From Limonium bicolor (lineage: Eukaryota; Streptophyta; Magnoliopsida; Caryophyllales; Plumbaginaceae), in NCBI GenBank assembly GCA_023374045.1, contig CM041776.1:119555000-119618999 (forward strand): 64,000 bases of DNA. Direction: 5' to 3'. The notes beneath the pieces are model-generated. The model was not told where the DNA came from, did not search any database, and saw only the letters and a list, made by a program, of their open reading frames with translations. Below are positions 9,301 through 20,736 of this stretch, one piece after another; the first letter of the stretch is position 1, and each line of letters starts with the position of its first letter. A program made the translations under genes and the position numbers.

Positions 9301-12300
9301 AGTATTTGCATTTTAATTTCTGTTTTCAGTCCTCTCTTTACCCACTACTTCCCCATTGTTCCTACACTTATTCCCACATGTTATAACATTAATTACACCT
9401 CCTAATACACCTTAGTTCATCCACCAACTTACTACTCAACCTTACATTCACTTACACATTTTTCCTCATTTCATTTCCACACTTATACTAGTTTCTTCCC
9501 ACCAATGCTACAGATTTTACAATTCAACTCTCCCATCCAATATTTTCTCAACCAACGTCATTCCTAGCATTCAAACTACATTTCCAAGTAGTTACACATC
9601 TATTCCTAAATCCAACTCCTCATTTCACCAATCTTGTACACTCATTTCTCCTAGTTCCCACTATGCACTTAAATACTCTTTGCTACAGATTTTGTCATTG
9701 ACACTCCTCTTCTATATCTCCCTCTTCTAGCGACATTTCTAGCATTCCCAATGCATTTAGAATACATTACCCATCTCTCTCAACTTACCCTCTATTTTCC
9801 TTAGTCAAAATCTGTTACACATACCCACCTTAATCACCTAGTTTCTAACACACTAAGTGTTCCATTCCTAGATAAATTTTGCCATAACCTCCCCTATAAT
9901 TTTACACTCTCACCACACATTCTAATTCACATTGCAATGCTTATTCCACCTGTTGCAATAGACATCAATATACAAGCTCCCATACATTACACCAACACTA
10001 AACAATCACTTAAAATTCCTGCACTTAAACACTCAATTCCCAATCTGTTTTGGCAGTTTTAAAATGTCTTTTTAAGGCTTCCCAATGCTTATACTCTCTT
10101 ACACATTATACTACTAACGCATTACAACTTTACAATACATGTTTTTACTTCTAAAAATCTGTTACATACTCATTTACCAAGATATACAAGAACAAGTATA
10201 TTTACCTTGTTATTTCACAAGCTTCTTCTTTCTTTCTCCTTCCTCTTTCCTTCTTCTTTCTCACCGGTTTGTGAACCAATTCTTACACTACAACCCATTC
10301 ACATATACATTTCAATACACCATTTTAATACTAAAACTAACCCTAACCATTATGTAAGTTCTAATATAGGTTTTAGGGTTTAGAAAATTTATTACCTTAC
10401 AAGGGTTCAAATGAAGCTTGGAGTGGTTCAAGAACAAGGTTTCCAACTCCTTCAACAAGCCAAAATCGGCTAGAACACAAGAGACCAAACAAGGGTTTAG
10501 TCTAAAATTCGTTTTGCCCTTAAGGCTAGGAAAACAATGGAGTTTTGAGATATTTTTACCTCAAAAGAACAAGGAGAAGGTGGGCCTTCTAATGGTGGTC
10601 TTGAAACTCCAAATGGGACATACCCATGAAAACGAAAGTTGTTGTTTTCGATTTTTGAAAAGATAGAAATGTTGCTCTTGAGGAGAGGATTTCAATGATG
10701 TAATTTTTACAATTTTTGGAGGAGGTTTGATGGAGTAGCAAGAGGAGAGAAGAGAGGTTTTGTGTGGGTTTGTTCATTCCTCCATGGCTGTCGCTGGGAA
10801 GAAGGAGAAGAAGAAATGAGAGAGTGAGGGATGGGGGTTCCACGTGAGTGAGGGAAATGATAGAAGAGAGAGAGTATGTGAGTGAGGGAGTTACTTTATT
10901 ACTTTTAGTTGTTTTGTTGTTTTGTGTATAAAAGTGAGTAAGTGAGTGTGTGTGAGAGGGGGAAGCAAAATCGGACACACACAGAGAGAGCATGGGGATT
11001 TTGAAATTTATTTACAATATTGGACACATAAGTTTGTGTTATTTATACTTCTACCCCACAACTTCCCGTTTTTGACAGTTTTTACCAAACTCTCGTTTTA
11101 TTGATTTTATTGGTCCTAAAGCTTCACTAATATTTATTAATGATTATTTAGTTGACCAAAATTGTTACGAGTCTATTTGACCCGCTTAAAGACACGTTTT
11201 CCCGGTTACCTCGAAAAACGCGCTTTAATGACCATTAGTGATTTTAATCCATTCTAAGGATCCGTTTTCTTCGGGATTTGTTCCCTTTATATTTAGACTT
11301 AATTAAGCCTTTAGAATCCTTATAATACGCTAACCGAGGTCTCATACCTCCTATGGTTATTTAACGCTTATTTAGCGTTTTTCGCTTTTTAAGCATTTCT
11401 TCATTTCTTTTGGATTTATTTTTCCTTACCAATATTATTTAAGCATTATTAGGCTCTTAATTACATATTAGGATAATTTAATTGCCATATTTAAGGTCGG
11501 GGTATTTCAAAGACATACTTAACTATAATGAACAAGTAACTGTTAGGAATAAATGTAGAACTTGGGGGTAAGCCTTGGAGGATTTTCCAGGATACAAGAG
11601 TGGATCAAAACATAAAATAAATACGATGTGTATGGATAAGGATTGGGATACGGTATGTGAGATAGTACAGTGAGGAATAGTAAGTTAATATTTACTTGGA
11701 TTGCCGAAGGACATTAACAACTGTCCAAACTTACAGTAACTATAAATTATGACCTGCCTAAATGACGAGCAGATGTCATGAACGGAAATACATTAATTGA
11801 TATAAAATACTGAAGACTACAGGAACTGTCAAAGTAGCTCACGTAAAGAGCAAACACTGAAATTTTATGGGATACCCAGGCACCGAGCTTAACGCTCAGT
11901 GCGAAACTGGAAAAGCTTACAATCCCTTATTAACTTCGAGAGAAACTAGTGCAAAACCTTGAAAGGAGACAATAAAGAAACAGAATCCCAAAATATATAT
12001 AACTAAACATCCATCATGGATAAGCACGAATTTTAAAATACCTGAGCAAATACCAAGGGTCTCGGCTAGTACCAATATATAACAACGCTGGACTCCTAAT
12101 TAATAAAAGGGAGAGAATAAACTTTGAATATATATTTTCTAAAGTGGGAGAGAATTACCTAATTAGCACTACCAAATGCTACATATATAAATATAATTTG
12201 GAGGTTATTAACCTAAAACATTGGGGGTATTGATATTTCGGAGGACTAGAGTATCATTAAATATACCTACCCTATTTTAAGGCTATCGCCCTACACTATT

Positions 12301-13373
12301 CTTATGGTTCTATACGAGCATACGTCTGATATGGCAGCTCAATTTATGAATGCGAATAAAGGATTACAGTAAATCAAATAAGGTTAACCCCATATGTAAT
12401 ATAAATTCTAAACATGAACATAGTAACGCATAACCCTCCTTGACACTTGCAATAAAGGCAGTGTAAGTTATATAAGCGTTTGAAACAATATATACACAAA
12501 AAATGAGTGTAAATTAAATATAAAAGTAGGGAAATATATTCCTTGGTTTGTAACCATTGTTTTACACGTAAACCGTCCTAACGTTATATACCAAACCCGG
12601 TGATTCTAAATTCTTTATTGATACACCTAATTGACCTATTTTGGAAGCCATTGAGTTTGTGGATTAACCATGTTTCTAAGAGATAGAAACAAACAATAAG
12701 CCTTGATTGTCCTATTACCAAACAGTAGAATTCAAACGGGAAACCCTTAGTTTGAGATGATACTAATATTAAGAGATACTTAACCTAGGCTGAACATATG
12801 GTTCACCTTATTTATGGATTTTAGATGGAATAAGGAAAAAGCTAAGCTTGAAGGTGGAGGAAATAATACTTTATGGAACTATAGTTGTGGATGGAGTCAT
12901 GAAAACTTTTCTTGAAGTCTAACTGTGACTTTCTTTGCTCCAACTGATGATAATCAGGTATAGGCAATAATCAAGCCCTGATAGGAGAAATACTAGATAA
13001 GCCTTTTAGAGTGAAGAGAGTATTCTAAAGTATGCAAGTCCATGACGGAATTTATCACTTGTATGATGGAGTTAAGAGTTGAAATGATTGATGGATATAG
13101 TTACTAGACAGTACGATCCTAAATGCCTTAATAAGAATTTACCTTTTAAGCCAAGAGGAAAAACTGGCTTCCCCGCTTGATGATTTGATCAATGGAATAT
13201 TGTTCTGGGGATTTTGGTAATACCCTAGATTCAAGTATAGGTCATAACAGTTATTGGAATAATAGTATATTGATCAGGAGAAAATGTAGTACTCACCACG
13301 TCACAAAGCCTAAATAAGATAAAATTTGGAAATGACAATTATGTGATTGTTGAATTTTGATGTGGAGGTCGAA

Positions 13374-13493
13374 CTTGATCCTGGTCAGATCAAGGGAAAA
13401 CCAAACACAAAATGGTGTGGAAGGATAGTTCAACACTGACGCTGACCCCGTCAGGGTTGGATGATTCCTGAGACTCCGTACAAGTGGTCACAA
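13374..13493 (+). other. Block A twin-hairpin module, element B
   Basis: CTTGATC-N7-GATCAAG (13374-13394) is followed by CTGACG-N7-CGTCAG (13436-13454) and ends at AGTGGTCACAA. The second stem has a T-A to C-G pair change relative to A, C and J, so the stem is kept while the bases change. Confidence 0.75.
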
Positions 13494-14421
13494 ATATTTA
13501 TGTGATAAGTAAGTATTTATTCCTGATTTTAATATAAAAATTTAATAAATGAAGTATATGAGTAGTGGAAGGTGTAAGTTAAGAGTTAAGTGTCTAGGTT
13601 ACCCCGAGGAGATTAAATAGCTAAAACAACTCTGCATATGTCGGAAAAATAATCAATTATGAGGGAAATACTAACCATTATTATCCCATGAACCGTGTTG
13701 ATAAATCAAATACGAAATCAAGAGAAAATTACTTATAATAACAGTATTCGCAAGCTACCGTCTAAATTATGACCAAATTGCCATCTGGAAGGAAAGATCG
13801 ACTTCCATGTCTTTCTTTATGAATTAGAACCCAATATATTAAATGGGAATCTGCCTATAAACATGGTAGAATATAAAGAGTATAAACATTATACTAATAC
13901 TCACCAGAGTCGATTCACAACCACAATAACATGCTTAATCGAGAGGAAACTACACCTTGTTAGAAACCTTAACAGGAACCCTACTGTGGTATGCCTGAGG
14001 AACACACGATAGTAATCGTCTATATACTACCAATAATAGGTGAATGAATAATATAAAGCAATCTTTCTGTAATATACATAAGATGCACGGCTCAACCGTA
14101 GCTCATACTTTACATCGAAAATGAAAGCCGTATACGGCGACAGCAAACTCAAATACCGGAATAACAAGATGATAACCTAAAGAAAGGGGTTTTGAGTATG
14201 CCCAATATTAATACAAGACCCGAGCGTCAATGACTACAACTAAGAGGCGATCAATGAAAGTGTGTTATATACAAAAGTTTAAACAAGCCTTGAAATAATA
14301 TTGGCAATGTACAAATAGTAAATCACCTTCACCCATACATACAGGATTCAAATAAAAGCATGCTAATGCACGAGAGAACATGTCAAGATATATAGATCCT
14401 TGAGGGCTATACCTCGTAAAG

Positions 14422-14870
14422 GGACAGAAGTCATATGCTGACGTCCATAGGAGAGACCTCGAGTTCGCAGTAGGCGATCGAGTCTTTCTTAGAGTTTCAC
14501 TTATGAAGGGAATTTTATTGATTAGGGCAGAAGGGCAAGCTTAGCCCGAAGTATGTAGTACCGTATCTTATTACGGAGCGAGTGGGCCCATTAGCCTACA
14601 TATTAGACTTATATGTTAAGCTAGGGAGAGTACACAATGTGTTTCACATTTCTCAGCTAAAGCGGTATGTGCCTCACCCATCACATAACTAAGAGCCCGA
14701 GACACTCGAGCTAATTCTACACTTAAATATAAGGAGACCCCAGTTCGCATTTTAGACTCCATACTAGGGAGACCAGGAACAAGACCATTAGAATGGTCAA
14801 AGCTTTGTGGTAAAACCACGACATTGAGGAGGCGACATGGGAGTTAGAAGACTCCATGCGAGACAAGTAT
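14422..14870 (+). pseudogene. integrase C-terminus and chromodomain relic (Ty3/gypsy pol)
   Basis: This is the only clear protein relic in elements A, B, C and J. Frame one reads QKSYADVHRRDLEF, then VGDRVFLRVS and MKG (14422 to about 14540). After a frameshift the text continues with KLSPKY, ERVGPLAY, RVHNVFHIS and LKRYV (14531-14692), the GPY/F-type integrase end. A third frame carries NHDIEEATWELED and RDKY (14787-14870), the chromodomain core of plant chromoviruses, with a stop just before it. In chromoviruses this domain directs insertion to heterochromatin. Frameshifts and stops make it non-functional. The match to Tekay/Del-like elements is from memory of the family, not a search. Confidence 0.85.
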
Positions 14871-14925
14871 TCAACAATTTTCTTTTCGTTTTGTGTATAC
14901 TTGTGGGGTACGTGGGCGTAACCCT

Positions 14926-14940
14926 ATTTAAGGGGGGTAG
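14926..14940 (+). promoter_or_regulatory. internal polypurine tract, element B
   Basis: ATTTAAGGGGGGTAG follows the chromodomain by about 55 nt and is preceded by GTACGTGGGCGTAACC, a slightly imperfect hairpin. It is about 580 nt before the LTR-adjacent tract. Confidence 0.75.
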
Positions 14941-15181
14941 AGCACCACATGCGACTTGCATATCTGCAGTCAATGTTGGTTTCGTGTATGATTGTTTGTG
15001 TTTGTTTGTTGCGCATGTGTGCAATTAATTAGATGGTTATGTCCTATGTGACATTTGGTGATTAATGATAAGTCCTATGTGACACTTGAATGATTATTTG
15101 TGTGTTCTATGTAATGTGTATGAAGCACCTAATTACTTTACAGTATATTTATATTTATTCCTACAATCACACAAGAGATTC

Positions 15182-15244
15182 ACTGCCAAGGGTTTACGCC
15201 TCTGCACTCTGTAGGATTGAGGATTTGGTATTGCACTTATGCAG
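15182..15244 (+). other. Block B, element B
   Basis: It carries GTTTACGCCTCTGCACTC and TTGGTATTGCACTTATGCAG, as in A and J. Here it lies downstream of the chromodomain and internal polypurine tract, not upstream. Confidence 0.55.
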
Positions 15245-15501
15245 TGATGACCGAGTGGGATATCTAGGAAATTTGAACACGCATTGTTTTACAGTACTTA
15301 TTAAGTTATTATGCTGTGATATATTATTATCACGAATAAAGAATATCTGTCTATAGGAATTATATACACTCAGAGTAGTGATGCAATATAGAGATGTCAA
15401 TATAATACTGACACCCTGGAATGATAAGTATACAAGGAATAGATACGAGGAACTTGATTCCATAGAATAGGTAAGTATAAGTTATGACTTCGGGACGAAG
15501 T

Positions 15502-15518
15502 CCTTTTAAGGGGGGTAG
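15502..15518 (+). promoter_or_regulatory. polypurine tract next to 3' LTR, element B
   Basis: CCTTTTAAGGGGGGTAG lies immediately before the LTR start TGAAATACCCC at 15521 and fixes the orientation of element B as plus. Confidence 0.9.
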
Positions 15519-15520
15519 AC

Positions 15521-18500
15521 TGAAATACCCCTAACATTTAAATAATTAAATATAAGTAAATAAATATTATTTGTGGAATCATAAATATTATTTGGGGGGT
15601 TATGAAACCCTAAGAAAAATATATAAACATTTGGGCGTTAAAAACGCACCTAAACTCCTTAAGGTCAAAAACATACGTTAAAGCCCGGCCTTAAGTTAAA
15701 CAAGTTATATAAGCTATAAACTTCACATGAAGTTAACCAAACATCATTATTTAATATTATAAAGTGAATGCACGAGCTACTTCCTCAAAAATAAACAAAG
15801 TGCTCGGACGAATTTCTTAACGCTCCTTTTTACCCATTTAGCCCGGGAGTTGTGCTCTGAGTGGTTATAACCCATATAACTCAAGGTAACACCTTAAAAT
15901 ATTATTATTGACTATAAATAATGTCAATAAACACTTGGAAGTCATAGCGACTAATTAATTCTCAGAAAAATCCTTAAAGCACAAAAACGCACCTTCGGGT
16001 GTCACAAAAATGCGTTTTACGCAATTGCCTTGAAGCTTTTGAGGAGCCACGAGTTGATAAACTTAAAAGTGGATAAAATGACCATCTAAATGAATTGATG
16101 GCAGTACTAAATTCATAGTATAAATGGGGGCGATTTTTGGGACAAAAAGTTACCGAAAATCAGCATTTTTACCTTAAAACTTTTATCCTTTATCATATTA
16201 AAAATGTACCAATTAAATGCTGGAACCTATTACACATATTAGTATGACCTTAGTACAATATAGTGTAACAAAAATCAAATTGAAAATCAATTCCATTTGG
16301 CCTCTATGTGGGGCGAGATTTAGGGTCTGTTTTGACCAATTTTTGCTTCAAAAATTGTCCTAAGCTAATGTGACTCACCTAGCATATATTATATGGTGAG
16401 GTAACAATTTAATTCAATCAAATGGAGGCTCCACAACGTAGGCCTGCAAGGAAAGCAAGAAATATTAGCATATATAAAAGTAATGAAATAAAACATATAG
16501 CTAGAATCTACATGGTGCAAGTTGCATAACAAACAAAACAAGCATGTTACTCTTCTATATGCAGCCGATTGAAATCAAAAAAGGGGAGAATAATTGTTGT
16601 TTAATTATTCAAGGAGACAGCTACCTAAATAAGAATATGCCATGGTCAAATATAGACAAAAGCAAATGGCCTCATTCAACTCACATGTACCGATTTCATG
16701 CAAGAAAAACAAGTCATGATTGCTTTATAAAATTGCCTAATAAAACAAATAAGTAGCTAGCATGTTCTTTGGTCAAAAATCAACAAAAAAATCTGTAGCC
16801 AATTCCTATTGCATTAACGTATCAAACAAGAAGGAAACAAGACAAATCAAATTGAAAATAAAAAGAGAAACACATACTAACCTTACCTTTGTCCTCTAGC
16901 TTCAATCAACAAACAAAGCCTCCATAATTCTTCCACCCAGCCGATGGTCTACAATAAGAGAGGTCAATATTGAATCAATTATGAAATCAAATAATGGAAG
17001 ACAATCACTTATGGAGTTCATTTATTGAGCTATTAATTCATGAATAATGCATCAAATTATACCAATTATTCCAAATAAATTCCTTGCCTTTCTCACCTTC
17101 TAATGACCTACGTGAGTTTCCTTCTTCATTTGCCATTCACGAACTGGTAAGTTCTTTCTCTTCTTCCTCTCTTTTCTTCTTCTTTCCTAGCTTCAAGCTC
17201 CAACAATGGAGGTTTAAGTTCTAACTCCATTTTATGTCAAAATTCCTAGCTAATTCTACAAACAAGAATCAAGTAGCAGATCTCAAGAGGTCTGACTTCG
17301 GGAGCAATTCTGTAATTTTCAGTAAGTTATCTTGAAATCTTCTCAACATCAAACTTGTTCCTCTTCGAATTAGCTTTCCATACATATAAAGATCATTAAT
17401 TTTCATGGTGTATTCCGTTCTGGGTGAACAAAAGAAGGCGAAGTGGTTCACAGCAGAAATCTGTTCAATAGGTCTCATCTCGGGAGTTATTCTGAATTTT
17501 CCGTAAGTTTTATCAAAATCTTCTCAACACCAAAGTTGTTCCTCTTTGAATTAGCTTTCCAGACATATAATGATCATTAATTTTCATGGTCATTTCAGTT
17601 CTGGGTGACTAAAACAGCAGAGAGTGCGCAATCTGGAAATTTCGGTAAGATATGGTGATCCCTATCTTCCACCATTTGGTGTCTATAATTAGTTCCGAAT
17701 TCTAGAGCTTCTAAACCTATGTTCTCTTCATTATTTCATGAAGGAAACTTGGATCTACAATATTCACAAGGTATATCAAAAATATCTTGATAAATCCCTA
17801 AGGTAAACTCTTGTAAAAATTACTACAAATGTTATTTATAAATTCTTGTTAGAAGTCTAACAAATAGATCTCCAACATGTGTATAAGGAGGCCGAAAATA
17901 CCTTCATCAAATAGCATTTGGAGAGCTTGGAAGTCAAGGAAAAATCAAGTACAAAGATTGTCTTGATTTAAGGGTAAGTTTATTTAATTAAAGTTTATTA
18001 AGTTTAAGCTTGAATTAAGCTTCAAACTTTGGTATAAAAAAAAATTATATATGACCCCCAAATAATTAAGGCCGAAAATACATGGGTATAATGTCAAGAA
18101 AATAATTTATAACATATAAGGTAAGATTATTACCTTAAGGTATAAATATGTGTCACAAAAAAAAACTAATTAAGATGCATATATATACAAACCGAAATTT
18201 GAGGATTAAATGTCCTATTTTGAGTTTATAAACATTCTAGGTCATTAGCTTAATTTTTGGAAGTGTTATATGGCTTATATACATTTATATGTATTTATTA
18301 TAAGGTTTAAATCAAGTTTTGGAAACTATATAATAAAATGAAATTAAAGCCGAGAGTTAAAAGCTTAAATTGGTGATTTTCGAAATATATCAGTATATTA
18401 ATTTATGTTATAAATTTTGGGAATATTAAAAATAGCTACAAGTATTTAAATGGCTGGTTTAATAAGTTATGTGGTTAAAATGTAAATTTGAAGAGTTGGT

Positions 18501-18685
18501 GTATTAAATGGGATTGCCGAGAATTAAAGGGTTGTTTGGTATATTTATGTTATAATACAAGGTAGGAATTAATATTATGGATTTTGGTGAATTTAAATAA
18601 GTAGTTAAGTGTTAAAATAACATTTTATAAAGTTTAAGAGTGAATATATAATTTGTGGAAGTATATATGAAGAATAGAATTTAAA
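15521..18685 (+). repeat. Element B 3' LTR, first part
   Basis: The LTR begins TGAAATACCCCTAAC and is interrupted at 18685 by element C, which duplicated TTAAA. With the second part (33145-35369) it is about 5.4 kb long. It contains runs of A and T and, from about 17880, a loose AT-rich periodicity marked by CCGAAA words. There is no GC-rich minisatellite. Fragments such as 16544-16756 and 17269-17478 are chance frames. Confidence 0.88.
17880..18680 (+). repeat. degenerate AT-rich CCGAAA-marked repeat in LTR B
   Basis: Words like GCCGAAAATA, ACCGAAATTT and GCCGAGAATTAAAGG recur every 40-110 bp among poly-AT text, continuing at 33145-33850 after the inserted element C. They look like a decayed minisatellite occupying the LTR middle. 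Confidence 0.4.
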
Positions 18686-19000
18686 TGTAACACCCCAACT
18701 CAATCCAAATGTGGTCTCGCAACTTAACAGTATATATATACACATGTCACAGCGGAATTCTTTACAATCCAGGACCTTGCCACGGTCTGACTACAGAATA
18801 TACCGAACATTAGTCTAACAACCATAACCATTTACATTACCTTCTTACAATCCACTCACAACCTATACATCTTACTAACTCAAATTGCCATACGAGTGTA
18901 CATGCACAACTCGTAGGCCACACTAAACCCTTAACAGCTGTATCCTCTTCTTACTCCTGCGACAGCCGCCTCCTGATGTTCACCTGTGTAGTAAAAAGAA

Positions 19001-19020
19001 GCCCCCGAGGGGGTCAGCAC
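19001..19020 (-). other. LTR hairpin I, element C 3' LTR
   Basis: On the minus strand GCTGACCCCCTCGGGGGC forms a CCCCC/GGGGG stem about 320 nt from the LTR end. A CGACTAATTGTCG inverted repeat (plus strand, near 19068-19082) lies beside it. The copy in the other LTR is at about 28821-28838. Confidence 0.7.
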
Positions 19021-20460
19021 GAATGCTGGTACTATCCTCTCATGGCCCCCAAGCTAACGTGGCTACGACGACTAATTGTCGATAGCATGGAGGTTGATTA
19101 GATGCACAACATAATAGAAAGTGCAGTAAACAACAACTCAGATATGAACAATCAAAGTTCACACACAATGAACGACTTAAATGCGTTCCCTTAATTAGAG
19201 AGTTAGCTATTTAACTCCTTAAGTAATATTCCCTCTTAATCTTAGTTCATCCTTATCTTACCTCAATCTGATTCTTATCTCAATCTTAGAAGCAACCATC
19301 CTTTAATAAGGAGTGGATGTAGCTTGTCTTAATCTTAATCTCAATAATACAAATCATCCTTTAAAAAGGAATGATTGTAACTTAACCTTACCTTAACCTT
19401 AATCTTAACTTAATCTCAATATACAAACCGTTCCTGGAAGGGATTGGTTGTAACTTATCTCAGTCTTAGAATACAACCATTCTTTAAGTAGAAATGGTTG
19501 TAACTTATCTCAAATCTCATCTCAATTAAGTCAACCGTTCTTTAATTAGAATGGTTGTTCCTTAATTCATTGTTTATCTGTCGGGTCACGTACCCTAACC
19601 AATGAGTTATCAGCTCCATTGGTTTACATAAACAATATTTGTTAGAATTAGTTGGGCATTTAGGTAGATCCCACTACACCATCTCAGTATGCCTCCCTCC
19701 TAAAACAAGAAGTCCGAGGAGGTCGAGTCTATATGTCGACTCTAGGCGACGAGTCCGAGGACAAGTCATCTTTGGAAGACGGTATTTGATAAGGATACCG
19801 ACTTCCCCCAATACACATGTGCCGGTACCATTCCGGATTCCTCACTCAAGTTCAGTTAGTAATAGTCTCAAGACCATGTTTGTTGGTTAACCTCTTTCGG
19901 TTCATATCGTCCCTCATTAGGGGGCGTTCCTTAGTCTCACTCAATCTTACTAAGCATTGGTTAGTAAGTTCTCACGGTATGTGTGTTAGTTTCAAACACA
20001 CAACAATACAACATATATATAATATGTTCCGGTTGCATGCTTTATCTTGTTTAGTGAGCACAAAACAAATAGCACACAAGCCGAGGGACACCTCGTTAGC
20101 AAGCAGGTCACAAGAAGAAACAACTGTACCGTTCACCGTTGGTCGTTCGGCTGCTTACTCTCTTCCGGAGTCCAAACTCCCAAGTCCTAAAACATTCATT
20201 CAGTTTTAGGTTGTTAATCACTTAACTTAATATGACTTACTTAGCTTGTTTAACTTACTTAATTCCTTAATGATCCCCACCTAACACCTCTTAGGTCTTA
20301 CACTTAATCTTACAAACTTAATCTTAAACTTTCAAGTTTATACTTAACTTAGCTTAATCTCTAAGTTCTTAGGGTCTCAATCATACTACCCTACCAAAGG
20401 CATACCTCATTACCCATTACCATTCTTAGAATTCAAAATTTTTTTTTTTCTAAGTGTTAA

Positions 20461-20736
20461 GGGTCGACCGACCCACCGACCGACCCAACCCCTGGGTCGG
20501 TCCATTACAGAAACTCTTCCGTCTCTTGGAACTCATCCGACCGACCCAGAGCTAGACCGACCGACCCAAACCCTCTGGGTCGGTCCCTTACGAACCCATT
20601 TTCCTACATTAACCTTTGCCCGACCGACCCAAGCTAAGCCGACCGACCCAAACCCCCTGGGTCGGTCAGTCCAGAGCATTCCGGCTGGTTAACTTGGCCC
20701 GACCGACCCAAACTGGGTCGGACCCTGGGTCGGTCC
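20461..20736 (-). repeat. GC-rich palindromic cluster in LTR C (3' copy)
   Basis: There are several copies of GACCGACCCA paired with TGGGTCGGTC, separated by words like CATTACAGAAACTCTTCC. Arms face each other across short spacers, giving strong hairpins. CpG sites are intact. Confidence 0.9.

Larger units (their letters stand above)
1..11509 (-). mobile_element. Element A: long-LTR Ty3/gypsy element, non-autonomous
   Basis: This is an LTR retrotransposon on the minus strand whose leftmost LTR is cut by the window start. From right to left it has a 5' LTR (11509 to 7182), a primer-binding site, a 5.7-kb internal region without any long reading frame, a polypurine tract and a 3' LTR (1512 to beyond position 1). 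LTR ends on its own strand read TGAAATACCCC and GGTGTTACA. The two LTRs differ in the shared 1.5 kb by about six substitutions and seven short indels by eye, so insertion is recent. It is inserted into the internal region of element B; the right flank begins AAGAC and the matching left copy is outside the window. Its LTRs belong to the same family as solo LTR F and LTR I. Confidence 0.93.
7182..11509 (-). repeat. Element A 5' LTR (4.33 kb)
   Basis: This complete LTR runs from TGAAATACCCC at 11509 to TGTTACA at 7182 on the minus strand. It contains a candidate TATA box (11040-11047), a CT-rich leader, a GC-rich minisatellite (8837-9300), an A-tract and ATAC microsatellite (8736-8831), a structured segment near the 3' end (7276-7760), and scattered tri- and tetranucleotide-like CATA repeats. 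The frames that cross it (for example 7714-8238 and 8808-9311) follow repeats and are not genes. Confidence 0.93.
11510..15520 (+). pseudogene. Element B internal region (3' part), decayed pol
   Basis: This is the tail of the internal region of a plus-strand element whose 5' part was split off by element A and lies beyond the left edge. From 11510 to 13373 no motif is readable. Block A follows (13374-13493), then decayed integrase and chromodomain (14422-14870), an internal polypurine tract (14926-14940), block B (15182-15244) and the LTR-adjacent polypurine tract (15502-15518). Blocks A and B are in swapped positions around the chromodomain compared with A and J. Confidence 0.75.

Noticed and set aside
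8808..9311. 167-codon open frame on the minus strand
   Set aside because: It runs through the minisatellite of LTR A. Another minus frame is open too because the repeat unit lacks stops, and the peptide is a repeat without a known domain.
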